Positions 1-9,125 of a stretch of 64,000 bases of DNA are shown here, piece by piece (the first letter of the stretch is position 1; each line of letters opens with the position of its first letter). The stretch is taken from NCBI RefSeq assembly GCF_031877795.1, contig NC_133957.1, forward strand, positions 4,021,009-4,085,008, given 5' to 3'. A program made the translations under genes and the position numbers. Below the pieces are notes generated by a model, which saw only the letters and a list, made by a program, of their open reading frames with translations, was not told where the DNA came from and made no database searches. Origin of the DNA: Strix aluco. Its lineage: Eukaryota > Chordata > Aves > Strigiformes > Strigidae.

Positions 1-489
1 ACTACCCCTCTTTTTTTTTTTTTTCTCTTGTTCTCCCCTTTGTCCTTCTCCCCTTTCTCCCTCTTTTCAGTCTTTTGCCTAGTAGGAGTCCTTGCTTCAG
101 CATTTCAACTTAGATAAGCACTTACAGTCTGTTAGTCGTTACACAGTGTAATAGTTAAGATTAAGCTTAGGCCTACATAGTTTATGGAATAACATGTCAC
201 GAGCTCCCAGTATCTTCTATGGAATTTGATGAACAAACAGTTTACTGTCTATCACAGTATTCAACTTTACAAAAGCATTATGGTTTTACCTTAAACTTTC
301 TGCATCTGGGATGTTAGTGGGGCACTGCCATGGTGCAGAGTAGCCTCAGAGTCTTTCGGTAGCTTTAGGACCTGGCTTGTGATAGACTCTGTTGGCCCAA
401 AATCCACATGGCAGTGAGCTGTGGTGAGTGCTCGAATCCATCTGCCGCCATTAACCGCGTGTGCAAAGGGTTCCCAGTACCAGCTGAAG
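1..489. other. No gene seen; pyrimidine-rich start
   Basis: The first 75 bases are T/C-rich, with a T run at 11-24. The rest is unique-looking sequence with no exon, promoter or repeat that I can recognise. Confidence 0.5.
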
Positions 490-550
490 TCACAGAATCG
501 TCCAGGTTGGAAAAGACCTTGAAGATCACCCAGTCCCACCATTAGTCAAG
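490..550 (-). repeat. CR1 LINE 3' tail fragment
   Basis: The stretch beginning CACAGAATCGTCCAGG, followed by a GGAAAAGACCTTGAAGATC block, is the reverse complement of the 3' end common to bird CR1 LINEs. The same block recurs at 20490. Only about 60 bases are recognisable before the GC-rich patch begins, so it is a severely 5'-truncated copy. Confidence 0.7.
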
Positions 551-599
551 CGACACTTGGCCGGCTCCTCAACACTACCTGGGTGAGAACGAGCTGACA

Positions 600-1150
600 G
601 GAGGGTGATGGGCTCTTCTCCTCGCCCTGTGCCCGGGAACATCCCCCGGCTGGATCAGGGACAGGGCTGCCGGTGGGGCCACCTTTGGCGGGCCCCGCCC
701 ACGGGCAGCTCGGCCCAGCCCCGCTGCAAGGGCTCCCTCAGCGCCAGGCTCCTTGCGCCGAGAGCCCGGCGGGGCAGCGGCCGCCCGAGGAGAGTTTCCC
801 ACAGCTCCCGAGCTGGCGAGCGTGGCCCGTCAGTCCCGCTGAAGGAGACGGGCGGGGGGCGGCGGCGCGTCTGCCCGAGGGGCTTTTCCCGCGCAGCCCC
901 GTGAGGGGCCGGGCAGGGCCCTGGGCGGAACCTGCCCCCCGCCGGGGAAAGCTCCTCTCCAGAACTGCCTGGCCTCTGCCAGGGGCAGGCAGGGAGCAGG
1001 CGCGGCTGGAGGCTCTGGGGCTCAGCCCCGGGGGTCGCAGCCCCTGGTTTTGGGGCGGTTCTGGGGGCGGCTCTGTGCTGGGCTCTGCACTGGGGTGTCC
1101 TGGCACCCTCCCAGCGGCCTGGCTGGCTGCGGGCTGCCGCCGGCTGAGGC
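600..1150. promoter_or_regulatory. GC/CpG-rich patch, candidate CpG island
   Basis: This segment is far richer in G+C and CpG than its flanks, with clusters such as GGCGGGGGGCGGCGGCGCG near 850-872. Several open frames cross it on both strands, as expected by chance in GC-rich DNA, and none looks like a protein. It lies 2.5 kb upstream of the PAPOLG-like exons on the same strand, so it could be a relic of that gene's promoter. An ATG followed closely by a GTGGGT donor-like site occurs at about 1162-1173, but its phase does not fit the next exon. The promoter role is inference. Confidence 0.4.
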
Positions 1151-1232
1151 TCTACGCTGGGATGAGGGTGGGTATCCAGCTTAAATGGGGGGGAGGGGGA
1201 AATGTGGCTTTCTCTGAATGTTCCTGATCAGG

Positions 1233-2040
1233 TTACTGTGCGAGGGATAATTTTGTAAGGTCTCTCAAAACCCCCAGTTTTTTTCCTGAGAAGTGAAGAT
1301 TGGCAGTTGGAAATAGATGCTGAAAGACTTCTAAAAGTAGCTGGACTGCTGGGCCAGTTTTGCTGGGCTGTCTAAGCAAAGTGAAGTTCACGTCCTTTCC
1401 CCCTTCCAGCCGGTGTATCCTGACCCTGCGGCAGTAAATCGATGGGCAGTCACACAAATGTTCTTCCCCAGTACCTGCTCTGCCCGTGCGGTGACACCGA
1501 TGGGCAATCTTTAGTTTGTAGGTCAGGCGGCATTTGATTCCGTGGGCTTGTTTATCACTGCCCTGGAGTCGTTCAGGGCAGAGCTGGTGACTGAGTGTGC
1601 AGTGCTGGTTCGTACTCACTGTTGACACTGACCTTTGGGCTTCTGCATGTTTTGTCTGGAATAATGTTTTTTCAGTAGCAGTCTAGCTGCCGTCTGGCAG
1701 TTCCTGTCTCCTTGGTGAATTCTGTTCCAGGTTCCTTGTTTTCATGATGCCTGGGGCAATCCCAGTGTTTCTGCTGCACTAATTTCTATAGTCACTTTCT
1801 TTGGGTGGAAGAGTCAGGACGGTTCCACTGTAAAAATGTGCAGATGGGGTCAGAGTTGGGCTTTGCTAAGGTTTGCACAGAAAATGGGTTGTATTGCCCT
1901 TCCTCTTAGTTCATTTGTATGGTTCAAGCATAATTCTTCATCGAAGCCAAAGCAGGAGATTGCTTTGAAATGTTTCTTATGCCAGCAGATCTTTGACCAA
2001 CAAACCAAGAATCAACAGCTTGTATCGATATTAAAGCCCT
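1233..2040. other. No gene seen
   Basis: Unique-looking sequence. Short open frames occur on both strands but lack splice context or recognisable motifs. Confidence 0.4.
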
Positions 2041-2051
2041 TTACAGCTGTA

Positions 2052-2069
2052 AGGGGGGGGGGGGGGGGG
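2052..2069 (+). repeat. Poly-G run
   Basis: An uninterrupted run of about 18 G, directly upstream of the CR1 copy. It may be the truncation or insertion boundary. Confidence 0.6.
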
Positions 2070-2104
2070 TGTAGCAGGGGAGGGGCTCCTGTGAGTGACT
2101 CTTT

Positions 2105-2390
2105 ATCAGGGAGTGTAGTGATAGGATGAGGGGTGAGAGTTTCAAACTGAAAGAGGGCAGATTTAGGTTAGATGTAAGAAAGAAATTCTTCCCTGTGAGG
2201 GTGGTGAGACACTGGCACAGGTTGCCCAGAGAAGCTGTGGCTGCCCCCTCCCTGGAAGGGTTCAAGGCCAGGTTGGACGGGGCTTTGGGCAACCTGGGCT
2301 AGTGCAAGGTGTCCGTGCCCATGGCAGGGGGTTGGAACTAGATGATCTTTAAGGTCCCTTCCAGCCCAAACCATTCTATGATTCTGTGAC
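2105..2390 (+). mobile_element. CR1 LINE, 5'-truncated 3' end
   Basis: The text runs from a GATAGGATGAGGGG-like start through TTCTTCCCTGTGAGGGTGGT, GGTTGCCCAGAGAAGCTGTG and GATGATCTTTAAGGTCCCTT. It ends in ATTCTATGATTCTGTG, the short terminal repeat typical of CR1. This is the classic bird CR1 3' region in sense orientation. It holds only the last part of the LINE and no complete ORF2, so it cannot move on its own. Confidence 0.9.
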
Positions 2391-3645
2391 TAACCCATCT
2401 AATATTTGAGGCTGGCTGGCTGTGAAGTAGAAAAAGAGCCAGTTTGAATAATGGCATCATTAATCCCTTTAGCCTTAGGGTCTGACAAGCGTGATGAGTT
2501 GTACAGACCTTTTAATGCGTCTTCCCCCTTTTGCTACTGGTGTTTCTGTAGAGACCCTTGATCGTTCAGTACAGTGCTTCCCTCCTGTTCCTCTCCTTTC
2601 TCTCTCCTGGTTTCAGCTGGTAATGCAAAGTAGGGTTTCTTCTCCATTTTTCCCTTTCTAAAGCAAGGGTTCTGTGGTGTAAAGAAAATGTGAATGCTGC
2701 CTTTAATTTAATGTTGTCCTGCCATGTCAGCCCTGCGCTGCTTCTGATTGCAAATAAGTCTAAACACGCAGGGCAAGCAGAGGGTTGCAGGCACAAATTA
2801 TGCCTTGCTATAATTGGAGTTCCAGGGGCTCCAAACCCAGGTGCCTGGTGTCCTGCTCAGCCTAACTGGGCAGTGAGCTGGCTAAGCCAGGTTTGAGCAC
2901 CCTCTGCATACGAAGCTTAACTTCTGCTGCTTTATATGCTGACGTACATCTCTTGAGTTTAGACCAAACAGATGTATGTACAGCTAAGCCTCTGAACTCT
3001 AAAAACTGAACACTGTGTTTAGTGCGTGAGGCTCTCCTAGCAAAATTAGGTGCAGATTGGTTGATATTTCCATTCATACTCTTCCATAAACAAAACCAAG
3101 GCAATGCTGAATTTACTACATCAGCTCTTTAACAGATCACTTTGTTATATGTCCTTCCTCTACAACCAACTGCAATGCCCTTCCAGAATCAGAAGCACAG
3201 CAAATACATTTAACTAAAAGAAGCCAGCGTTAAATGGTCTTATTTAATGTTAGCAGGAAGCTGATGGGAATATCCTTAAATCAAAACTGATACGAAACCG
3301 AAATGTGTCCAAAACTTCTGCTGTGTGTAGCGTCACCCTTAGTGGATTTCAAACCTTTTCATTTCCTGGTGATCGGTTCTAACTGTCTAGAGCAATGCAA
3401 GTAAGTTGGTAGCAACTTAGATCTTTTCTTACATCCACAGATATTTTTGAAAAAGTAGATGTGACTTCTAAGTTAGGTCAAGTTATCTAAAAATCATAAG
3501 CAGGACAATTTTTTTCTCATTTATATTAATGCTGGGTAAAAGAACAGACATTGATTTGGAAACCTGTAAACTGAAGGATGTTTTCCAGTAAGGTTGTGGT
3601 TTTTTTTCTTCTGTGAAGTCTTCAGTATTTTATTTTCTCCCACAG
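2391..3645. other. No gene seen; would be intron 1 of the PAPOLG-like relic
   Basis: Unique-looking AT-moderate sequence between the CR1 copy and the first PAPOLG-like exon. I found no convincing exon. Confidence 0.35.
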
Positions 3646-3804
3646 TAATTCTAAGCTGCAGAACCAGCCTCAAAGGCATTATGGAATTACTTCTCCGATT
3701 AGCTTGGTTCCTCCTATGGCTATAGACTGCATCCATACTCAGAAGCTGGTTGAAGCAATGAAGCCATCTGGGGTATTGAAAGATGGGGAAGAACTGAATC
3801 ACAG
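3646..3804 (+). pseudogene. Poly(A) polymerase gamma-like exon (exon 2 equivalent)
   Basis: After a good acceptor (TTTTCTCCCACAG, ending 3645), the frame set by CAT at 3677 reads HYGITSPISL, TQKLVEAMKP and EELNHR. These match the N-terminal start of vertebrate nuclear poly(A) polymerases. The AMKP and EELNHR words fit PAPOLG better than PAPOLA. In the intact enzyme this segment leads into the nucleotidyltransferase domain that adds poly(A) tails. The exon ends in AG followed by GTATAA at 3805. It has no stop itself, but conserved positions differ (VPPMA, SGVLKDG). The next exon carries a stop and a broken acceptor, so I treat the pair as a relic that kept its intron, i.e. from DNA duplication or a dying gene, not retrotransposition. 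Confidence 0.75.
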
Positions 3805-3877
3805 GTATAACAAGGCTGTCACATTTGTTAACCTCTTGGGGTTTTAGGGCAAGCTTAATAGGAGTTTTCTTTACAAG

Positions 3878-3943
3878 CTGGTTGTTCTTGGTAAACTGAA
3901 TAATTTAGTCAATGAATAGATTTCAGAACTTGGTGAGAGCAAG
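3878..3943 (+). pseudogene. Poly(A) polymerase gamma-like exon (exon 3 equivalent), with stop
   Basis: The frame reads LVVLGKLNNLV, then NE, a TAG stop at 3917-3919, then ISELGESK, ending at a clean AAG|GTAAGG donor (3944). PAPOLG has tryptophan at the stop position, so one G-to-A change (TGG to TAG) explains it. Phase 2 from the previous exon needs one base before CTG (3878). That puts the acceptor dinucleotide at AA (3875-3876, in TTACAAG) instead of AG, again one G-to-A change. The implied intron is only about 72 nt. I found no later PAPOLG exon before the provirus at about 4610, so the relic is truncated there. Confidence 0.75.
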
Positions 3944-4609
3944 GTAAGGATTTTTTTCATATGTTCTTATCAAAACAGCTGAAGCCTTTTTATTTCTTTC
4001 AAAGGCCATACTACTAGGATTGATGAAGTTCAACTTTTAACTTCTTAAGTATTGAGTAGAGCTGTAGTAACTGCCATTGAAATAAGGTATAAAAGATACT
4101 TCCGTTCAAGATCTTGAAGTCTTTGGGGCACTGAATAGATGTGTGAAGTGGCTCTCTCAGTTGACTTGCAGCAGTTAACAAAGCTGAAACAACGTATTGT
4201 GGGGTGAGATAGATGGTCAGTGGCACTAATCTTGCCCCAAACAGCCTGCAGCCCCCAATCTAGTTAGAAATGATTACACTAGATTTGCCCTTTGTATAGC
4301 TCTTAGATTGTGTTCATTTATGTATGTCTGCTGTGGGGGAGACTAATAATGCGTCTTAATTTCTGTAAATTAATGAAAGGAGTGCTACATTACTCATCTC
4401 TTTTTTTTTTTTTTTTTCCCGAGTTGCAAGCACTCCAGAAAAACAGTAGCAGTCTATTAGACTAACAATTCGGTAGGGAGTGAGAATACATTTTTTATGG
4501 AGGCTCTTGTAGTCTTTCTAAAAAACTTGTACACTGCCTGAGCAACTTGTACGGAGCGGGGGCTGCGCCGAGCGCTCCGGTCTGACCGCGGTGCTAGAGG
4601 AGCCCGGCC
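3944..4609. other. No gene seen; GC-rich end next to the provirus
   Basis: AT-rich sequence with a poly-T run at about 4402-4418. A GC-rich stretch (about 4553-4610) directly precedes the retroviral gag homology. I see no 5' LTR or primer-binding site here. Confidence 0.4.
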
Positions 4610-4619
4610 GGGGAATAAA

Positions 4620-5027
4620 GCAGAGAGCGAACAACAGATTTTACAAATATGTTCGGGGGTAGACCCGACCTCCCCGGTGGGAGAGGCTTTACTGAAAACT
4701 CAGTTCGTGGCCAAATCGTGGGGTGATACCAGAGAGAAATTAAAAAAGTTAGATGACTGGCAAGATCAGGGTCTGCAGGAGCTGTTGAGAGAAGTACAGA
4801 AGGTATATGTTAGAAGGGATGAAGAAAAGCAGAGAGTGGAGGCAAAAATATTTGTTGCAGCAGTCAGAGAAACTCAGCAGAGAGAGGAGAAGCCTCTGAG
4901 ATCTTGCTCTAATGAATCACCTGGAGCGTTAGGTGGTGAAAAGAGAGGGACAGTAATTAGGGAAAACACATTAGCCTGCTATTATTGTGGAAAGAAGGGA
5001 CATTTACAACGGACTTGTAGAAAGTGA
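4620..5027 (+). pseudogene. ERV gag 3' part (end of capsid, nucleocapsid)
   Basis: The frame opens before 4677 and ends at TGA 5025-5027. It begins inside the C-terminal part of capsid, continues through a charged, probably helical stretch rich in K, E and R, and ends with one CCHC zinc knuckle (CYYCGKKGHLQRTC), which binds genomic RNA during packaging. Use of one knuckle is typical of gamma-type viruses. The N-terminal two thirds of gag are absent. Confidence 0.8.
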
Positions 5028-5475
5028 GAGCGGGATGAAAGGATGTTTAAAGAAGAATAGGGGTGTCAGGGGCTCTATTTCCTGGGGACAAAGACATCAG
5101 AGGAGCCCTTGATAAAATTGAAATTAGGTCCCCAGGGAGAGGAGTTTGAGTTTTTAGTATATGTGGGTGCCGAAAAATCAACTGTGAGAAACATTCTGAG
5201 GGGATGTAAAGTGAAAAAAAGAAACTGCTCTAGTAATAGGAGCTAAAGAGGAACCATTTAAAGTACCAAGTGTCGGGGATGTAGAAATAGAATCCCAACC
5301 CCGTATCGTTATAGGGGATTTACTGTTGCTACCAGAGGCTGAAAATAACCTTCTGGGAAGAGATTTAATTACGGAGTTAAAATTAATAATAATACAAGAA
5401 AAAGAACTAAATTTATACATTAACGGAAAAAGACGAACAACAAATAGATCCGAAAGTCTGGTATACAAAAGGAGA
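5028..5475 (+). pseudogene. ERV protease remnant, active site lost
   Basis: The segment continues in the gag frame past the TGA. After a TAG near 5058 it shows the stretch before the aspartic protease active site, then LVYVGAEKST. The catalytic D-[T/S]-G triad reads Y-V-G (5160-5168), so the catalytic aspartate is gone. That frame stops near 5240. The C-terminal half of the fold (ending NLLGRDLITEL) continues in another frame, showing a frameshift near 5215-5250. The product would be inactive. Confidence 0.7.
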
Positions 5476-5489
5476 GACTGGAAAACTTG

Positions 5490-5794
5490 AAATAAAGCCT
5501 ATTAAAATTAATTTAATTGATCCGGAGACACCAATTTCGATAAAACAATACCCCATTCCCCTAAAGGGTCGAGAGGGGTTGAAACAAATAATAGATGAAT
5601 TACTAAGTAAAGGCACATTGGAACCTTGCATGTCTCCACATAACACACCTATTTTACCAGTTTTAAAATCAGACGGATCTTACAGATTGGTGCAAGATTT
5701 AAGGGCTGTGAATCAGCGAACTGTGGCTCGTTTCCCTGTGGTAGCAAACCCCTATATGCTACTTAACCAACTATCCCCTGACTATATTTGGTAA
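5490..5794 (+). pseudogene. ERV reverse transcriptase, N-terminal fragment
   Basis: The frame contains QYPIPLKGREGL, LLSKGTLEPC, NTPILPVLKSDGSYRLVQDL and RAVNQR, the fingers region of retroviral RT. It ends at TAA 5792-5794, before the catalytic aspartates. The rest of RT, RNase H and most of integrase are missing, because the next bases already encode the integrase C-terminus. Confidence 0.85.
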
Positions 5795-5795
5795 A

Positions 5796-5957
5796 GTAAT
5801 GATTAAAACCTGGAAGGAGGAAAGCTTATCTTCTAGGTGGGAAGGACCATTCCTGGTATTGACTACGGAGACAGCTGTAAGAACTGCTGAAAGAGGATGG
5901 ACTCATATTTCCAGGGTGAAAGGACCAGTCACAGGTGAATCAGATTGGAAGATCTAG
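5796..5957 (+). pseudogene. ERV integrase C-terminal fragment
   Basis: A 53-codon frame ending at TAG 5955-5957 contains SRWEGPFLVLTTETAV and GWTHISRVK. This is the SH3-like C-terminal DNA-binding domain of gammaretroviral integrase. It follows the RT fragment immediately, which marks the internal deletion junction at about 5790-5796. The zinc-binding and catalytic domains are absent. Confidence 0.75.
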
Positions 5958-6309
5958 TCAGCACCTGGAGATTTGAAGCTTCAAATACAACAAAGCTAAA
6001 ATAGAACTGGACTTACTGAAACAGACAGAGCGACATCAACAGTAGTAAAGATCTTGAATCGTCCACATGAACCCTGTGTGTATGTATATATGTTAAAAAG
6101 TTGTAACATTCACAGGTGGTTTTTTTTGGTTTTAGACGGTTTTGCATGAAAACATAAGTCAGTTTGTATAGTTGGACAAAGAAACTGAAAGAAAAGGGAA
6201 GTAATAGAGTGAGGAAAAAGCTGAGAGTAAGTCCAAGTGAGGGCAAGACCGGATTGGCCTCCATTTTTGCTGTTAAGAAGACACAAACCCGACCGTTGGC
6301 AGCAACCCA

Positions 6310-7942
6310 ATGGGTCCAGGGATAAACAGAAAAATGTGCCATACCGGACCTCACGATGGCGACTGGCTTTTTCTCCTCATTTTGTGTGTTGGCCTCGTGA
6401 TGGCTAAAAAGGGTCAAAACACTACCAGCTTATATGACCCCTTTGAAGAGAATGAGTTTGTTCTGTTAGCAAAAACTATAAGTAAAACTTTCAATTTAAG
6501 TCATTGCTGGGTTTGTGGGGGACCTTTGGGATTGTCAAGTTGGCTGTGGGTTTCTGTACCGCTTTCCCCATCACAAATTGTAAGTAACTATAGTGATGTT
6601 AATAATACTACCTGGGAAGATAGTGAAAAATGGCCAGTTCGATTCCCTAACAAGGGTAAATTTTGTCTGAACCGAACTCAGAAAGGAGGAGTTAATGTGG
6701 GAGAGAGTAAGTGTCAATGGACACTTACACATAAATTAATTAACAAAGATAGAGGTATCTATATATGGTTGTGGCTTAATGAACAAGGACGCAGCAAAGG
6801 ATTCAAGGGGTTCTGGTCAGACAAAAATGAAACTGAATATGCCAAACTACGAGGAAACAGTTTTTATAATTGAACTTGCGAATGGAAAAATGACACTGGG
6901 TCCTGGTATTGTACTATACGGATAAATAACAATTTAAACGAAGTTTTCAGCCCTTTGGGTGACAAAAATACGACTTATTTTCAAACCCCAAGGACTGCAG
7001 AGGGACCATTTGCCAAAGGTACGAAGGCCAAAAAAGGCCACTATTGGATATGCGGACATACTGCCTACAAACAATTGCCAACGAACTGGTCAGGAATTTG
7101 TTATATAGGGATTATCCGACCTCTATTTTTCCTTCTTCCAGAGGCAGATGGCCCCCAATTAGGAATAAAATTAGGAAATAAGTGTATTACCCGTTGTAAG
7201 CGATCCATTGATTTCAAAATAGGTGGAACACAAAAGTGGGGGGAAAATGAGTGGCCTCCTGAGAGAATAATTAAACTCTATGGACCTGCCACCTGGAACC
7301 CTAATGAACCAATATCAGGGGCAAGAGAACCAATTTATAATTTGAATTGTATAACTAGACTGCAAGCAGTTTTAGAAATCATTACAAATAAAACTGCTAA
7401 TGCTATAGATCTTTTAGCTCAACAGGCTCAGCAGATGCGCACTGCGATCCTCCAACATCGCATGGTCCTGGACTACCTGCTTGCTGAAGAGGGAGGGGTA
7501 TGTGGAAAATTAAATGTCTCCAATTGTTGCCTAGAAATAGATGATGTAGGAGAAGTGGTCCTTCAATTGACCACAGATATCAGAAAACTGGCTCATGTCC
7601 ATGTCCAAACATGGAGTAGCTGGAATGGCGATCCATGGTCCTGGAGCTCCATGGGTAAAACAGCTTTTATTTTACTTGTTGTGTGCATTTGCTGCCCTAA
7701 TGTTTATACCATGTATGATTCCATGTTTTATTAGATTGATTCATTCAGTTGTTCAAGGGATGCAAATCTCTGCAATACCAATAGATCCTGAATTAGCCAA
7801 AGGAGGAGAGGTACACCCACTAATGATAGTTAAAATAAAGAAAACAGAACACCCAAATCCCATACAACAAACCCTAGCACGTTTTGAAACCGAAACACGA
7901 ATCAATTTAATAAAACAAAAGGCGAGGGATTGTGAAGAATAG
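6310..7942 (+). pseudogene. ERV env, nearly full length, one stop and one frameshift
   Basis: The ATG at 6310 opens a surface subunit with a hydrophobic leader (about residues 20-32), a CWVC motif (6505-6516) and many N-glycosylation sites. A TGA at 6871-6873 interrupts it; the same frame resumes and runs to TAG 7732-7734. A furin-type R-C-K-R lies at 7192-7203. The transmembrane subunit carries a heptad region and a cysteine motif of form C-x7-CC (7501-7530). Its membrane anchor and cytoplasmic tail continue in the +1 frame up to TAG 7940-7942, so a frameshift lies at about 7640-7670. Env normally mediates receptor binding and membrane fusion. As written it would give only a truncated surface fragment. 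Confidence 0.85.
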
Positions 7943-8143
7943 GGTGGTGATTTGTGTTAAAATATGATGACTTTGTTAAGAGTTTACCATGTACATAAGT
8001 TAAAGGAGATTTATCATGGTTTTATGGTTAAAAGGGGTTTGGAGTTTTTTTTCCCCTCAGTGACTGTTGTTAAGCAGGTGGAAACTTACTGGCAGGACCC
8101 CCGTCAGAAGACCCCAGCAACACCGGACTGCGCAGGTGAAAAA

Positions 8144-8281
8144 TGATTGGAGGAACCCCTGCCAGGATCCCCAGCAACATCAGAAAGCCCGGGAAAGTTT
8201 AGGGGACTCTGCTGATTGGAGGAACCCCTGCCAGGAGCCCCAGCAACACCAGAAAGCCCGGGAAAGTTTGAGGGACCCTGC
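8144..8281 (+). repeat. 69-bp tandem duplication in LTR U3
   Basis: Two nearly identical 69-base copies (8144-8212 and 8213-8281) start TGATTGGAGGAACCCCTG and contain CAGAAAGCCCGGGAAAGTTT. A third, degraded partial copy precedes them (about 8090-8135). The position, just upstream of the TATA box, is where retroviral enhancer repeats normally lie. Confidence 0.85.
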
Positions 8282-8301
8282 TGTGCATGTGAAGGAAGGA
8301 C

Positions 8302-8308
8302 TATAAAA
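8302..8308 (+). promoter_or_regulatory. LTR TATA box
   Basis: TATAAAA, about 20 bp after the U3 repeats and about 103 bp before AATAAA, as expected for a retroviral U3/R layout. Confidence 0.7.
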
Positions 8309-8410
8309 GAGAGTGACGTAGCACCACCTGGTGCTCGTCGGTGCGGAGTGGGAAGCCCCCCCTGCCCCCCGGCGTGCCTAGATTTTTTTTTTTTGCTGAT
8401 TCTTATTGCA

Positions 8411-8416
8411 AATAAA
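8411..8416 (+). terminator. LTR poly(A) signal
   Basis: AATAAA inside the R region of the 3' LTR, followed by T/G-rich sequence. Confidence 0.65.
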
Positions 8417-8833
8417 TTAATTAAAGATATTTTTGCCTCTGCCTCGGCATTTATAACAGTGAGAAATATTTTTTTCTTCCTTTGGAATAGGATAACTTCT
8501 CCAGGGACCTGTGACCATGCTATTTTACAAGGTTATTGGTACTTTATTTAGGAAACTGTAATTAAACGGCCTGACCACAGCCTATCCCAGGAGAAGACGC
8601 TGCAGTAAAATGGGAGCTTACAGGAAAATAAGCCCCCAGGCAGCCTGGCAGGCATGGGAACGTCAGGGACACCCCTTTCTAAACCTGTGCTGTGGAGCAA
8701 GGTAGCCTGCTGGAACAGCACTTATCTCACAAGGACTGTGCAGAGGGGCAGTAAAGGCAGTGCCCTTGCTGACTCCTCCCAGCTCTGACCAGCTGGCTTT
8801 CTACAGAGGGATGGGTATGGGGTAGTTCACGGT

Positions 8834-9122
8834 GTGAATCATGTCAGCAGACTAAATGCCTTGTTGCAAATCAAAAATGAAGTGGGCATGAGACAAGCAA
8901 TCTGGAAAATGGCAAGTAAAAGTACTCATGTGACTCCTGCCTGGGGTTGTCAGCTGCAGGAATCCTTGTATCTGAACACATCTTGTACAGTGACTGCAGA
9001 CCTGCGTGCTGTAGTACCTAAGCAAGTCACTGCTTGGTACCACTCTCATGAAGTCACTTGTTCCGTGACCGTCTTGTGGCCTTTGTCTGGTGCAGACATT
9101 CACAGAATAACTTTCTTCCCTC
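8834..9122 (+). other. Unassigned open stretch before the minisatellite
   Basis: A frame from ATG 8834 stays open for about 96 codons of ordinary composition, including an NTSC glycosylation-like site and WPLSG, before running into the G-rich repeat. It looks more protein-like than chance frames nearby and could be a viral env remnant, but I cannot assign it. There is no splice site or promoter evidence. 8459-8833 shows nothing recognisable. Confidence 0.25.
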
Positions 9123-9125
9123 AGC

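Larger units (their letters stand above)
7945..8458 (+). repeat. ERV 3' LTR
   Basis: It follows env directly. It contains a two-copy U3 repeat (8144-8281), a TATA box (8302-8308) and a poly(A) signal AATAAA (8411-8416) before a G/T-rich stretch. The 5' edge (TG near 7947-7949) and the 3' edge (CA at 8457-8458) are judged by eye. No matching 5' LTR is in the window to confirm them. Confidence 0.65.
4610..8460 (+). mobile_element. Truncated gamma-type endogenous retrovirus
   Basis: The order is gag tail, protease, RT start, integrase end, env and 3' LTR, all on the plus strand. Gag and protease share one frame across a TGA (5025-5027), as in gammaretroviruses, where pol is made by readthrough. 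Gag has a single zinc knuckle and env has a gamma-like surface/transmembrane layout. The 5' LTR, leader, MA and most of CA are missing. The centre of pol is deleted at about 5794. Stops and frameshifts in protease and env mean it is defective. The left boundary is approximate. Confidence 0.85.

Noticed and set aside
575..1227. Several 75-184 codon frames in the GC-rich patch
   Set aside because: Open on both strands at once because stops are rare in GC-rich DNA; no recognisable protein text.
4553..4620. 5' LTR or primer-binding site of the gamma-type provirus
   Set aside because: The GC-rich text does not match the 3' LTR and no tRNA-complementary 18-mer follows.
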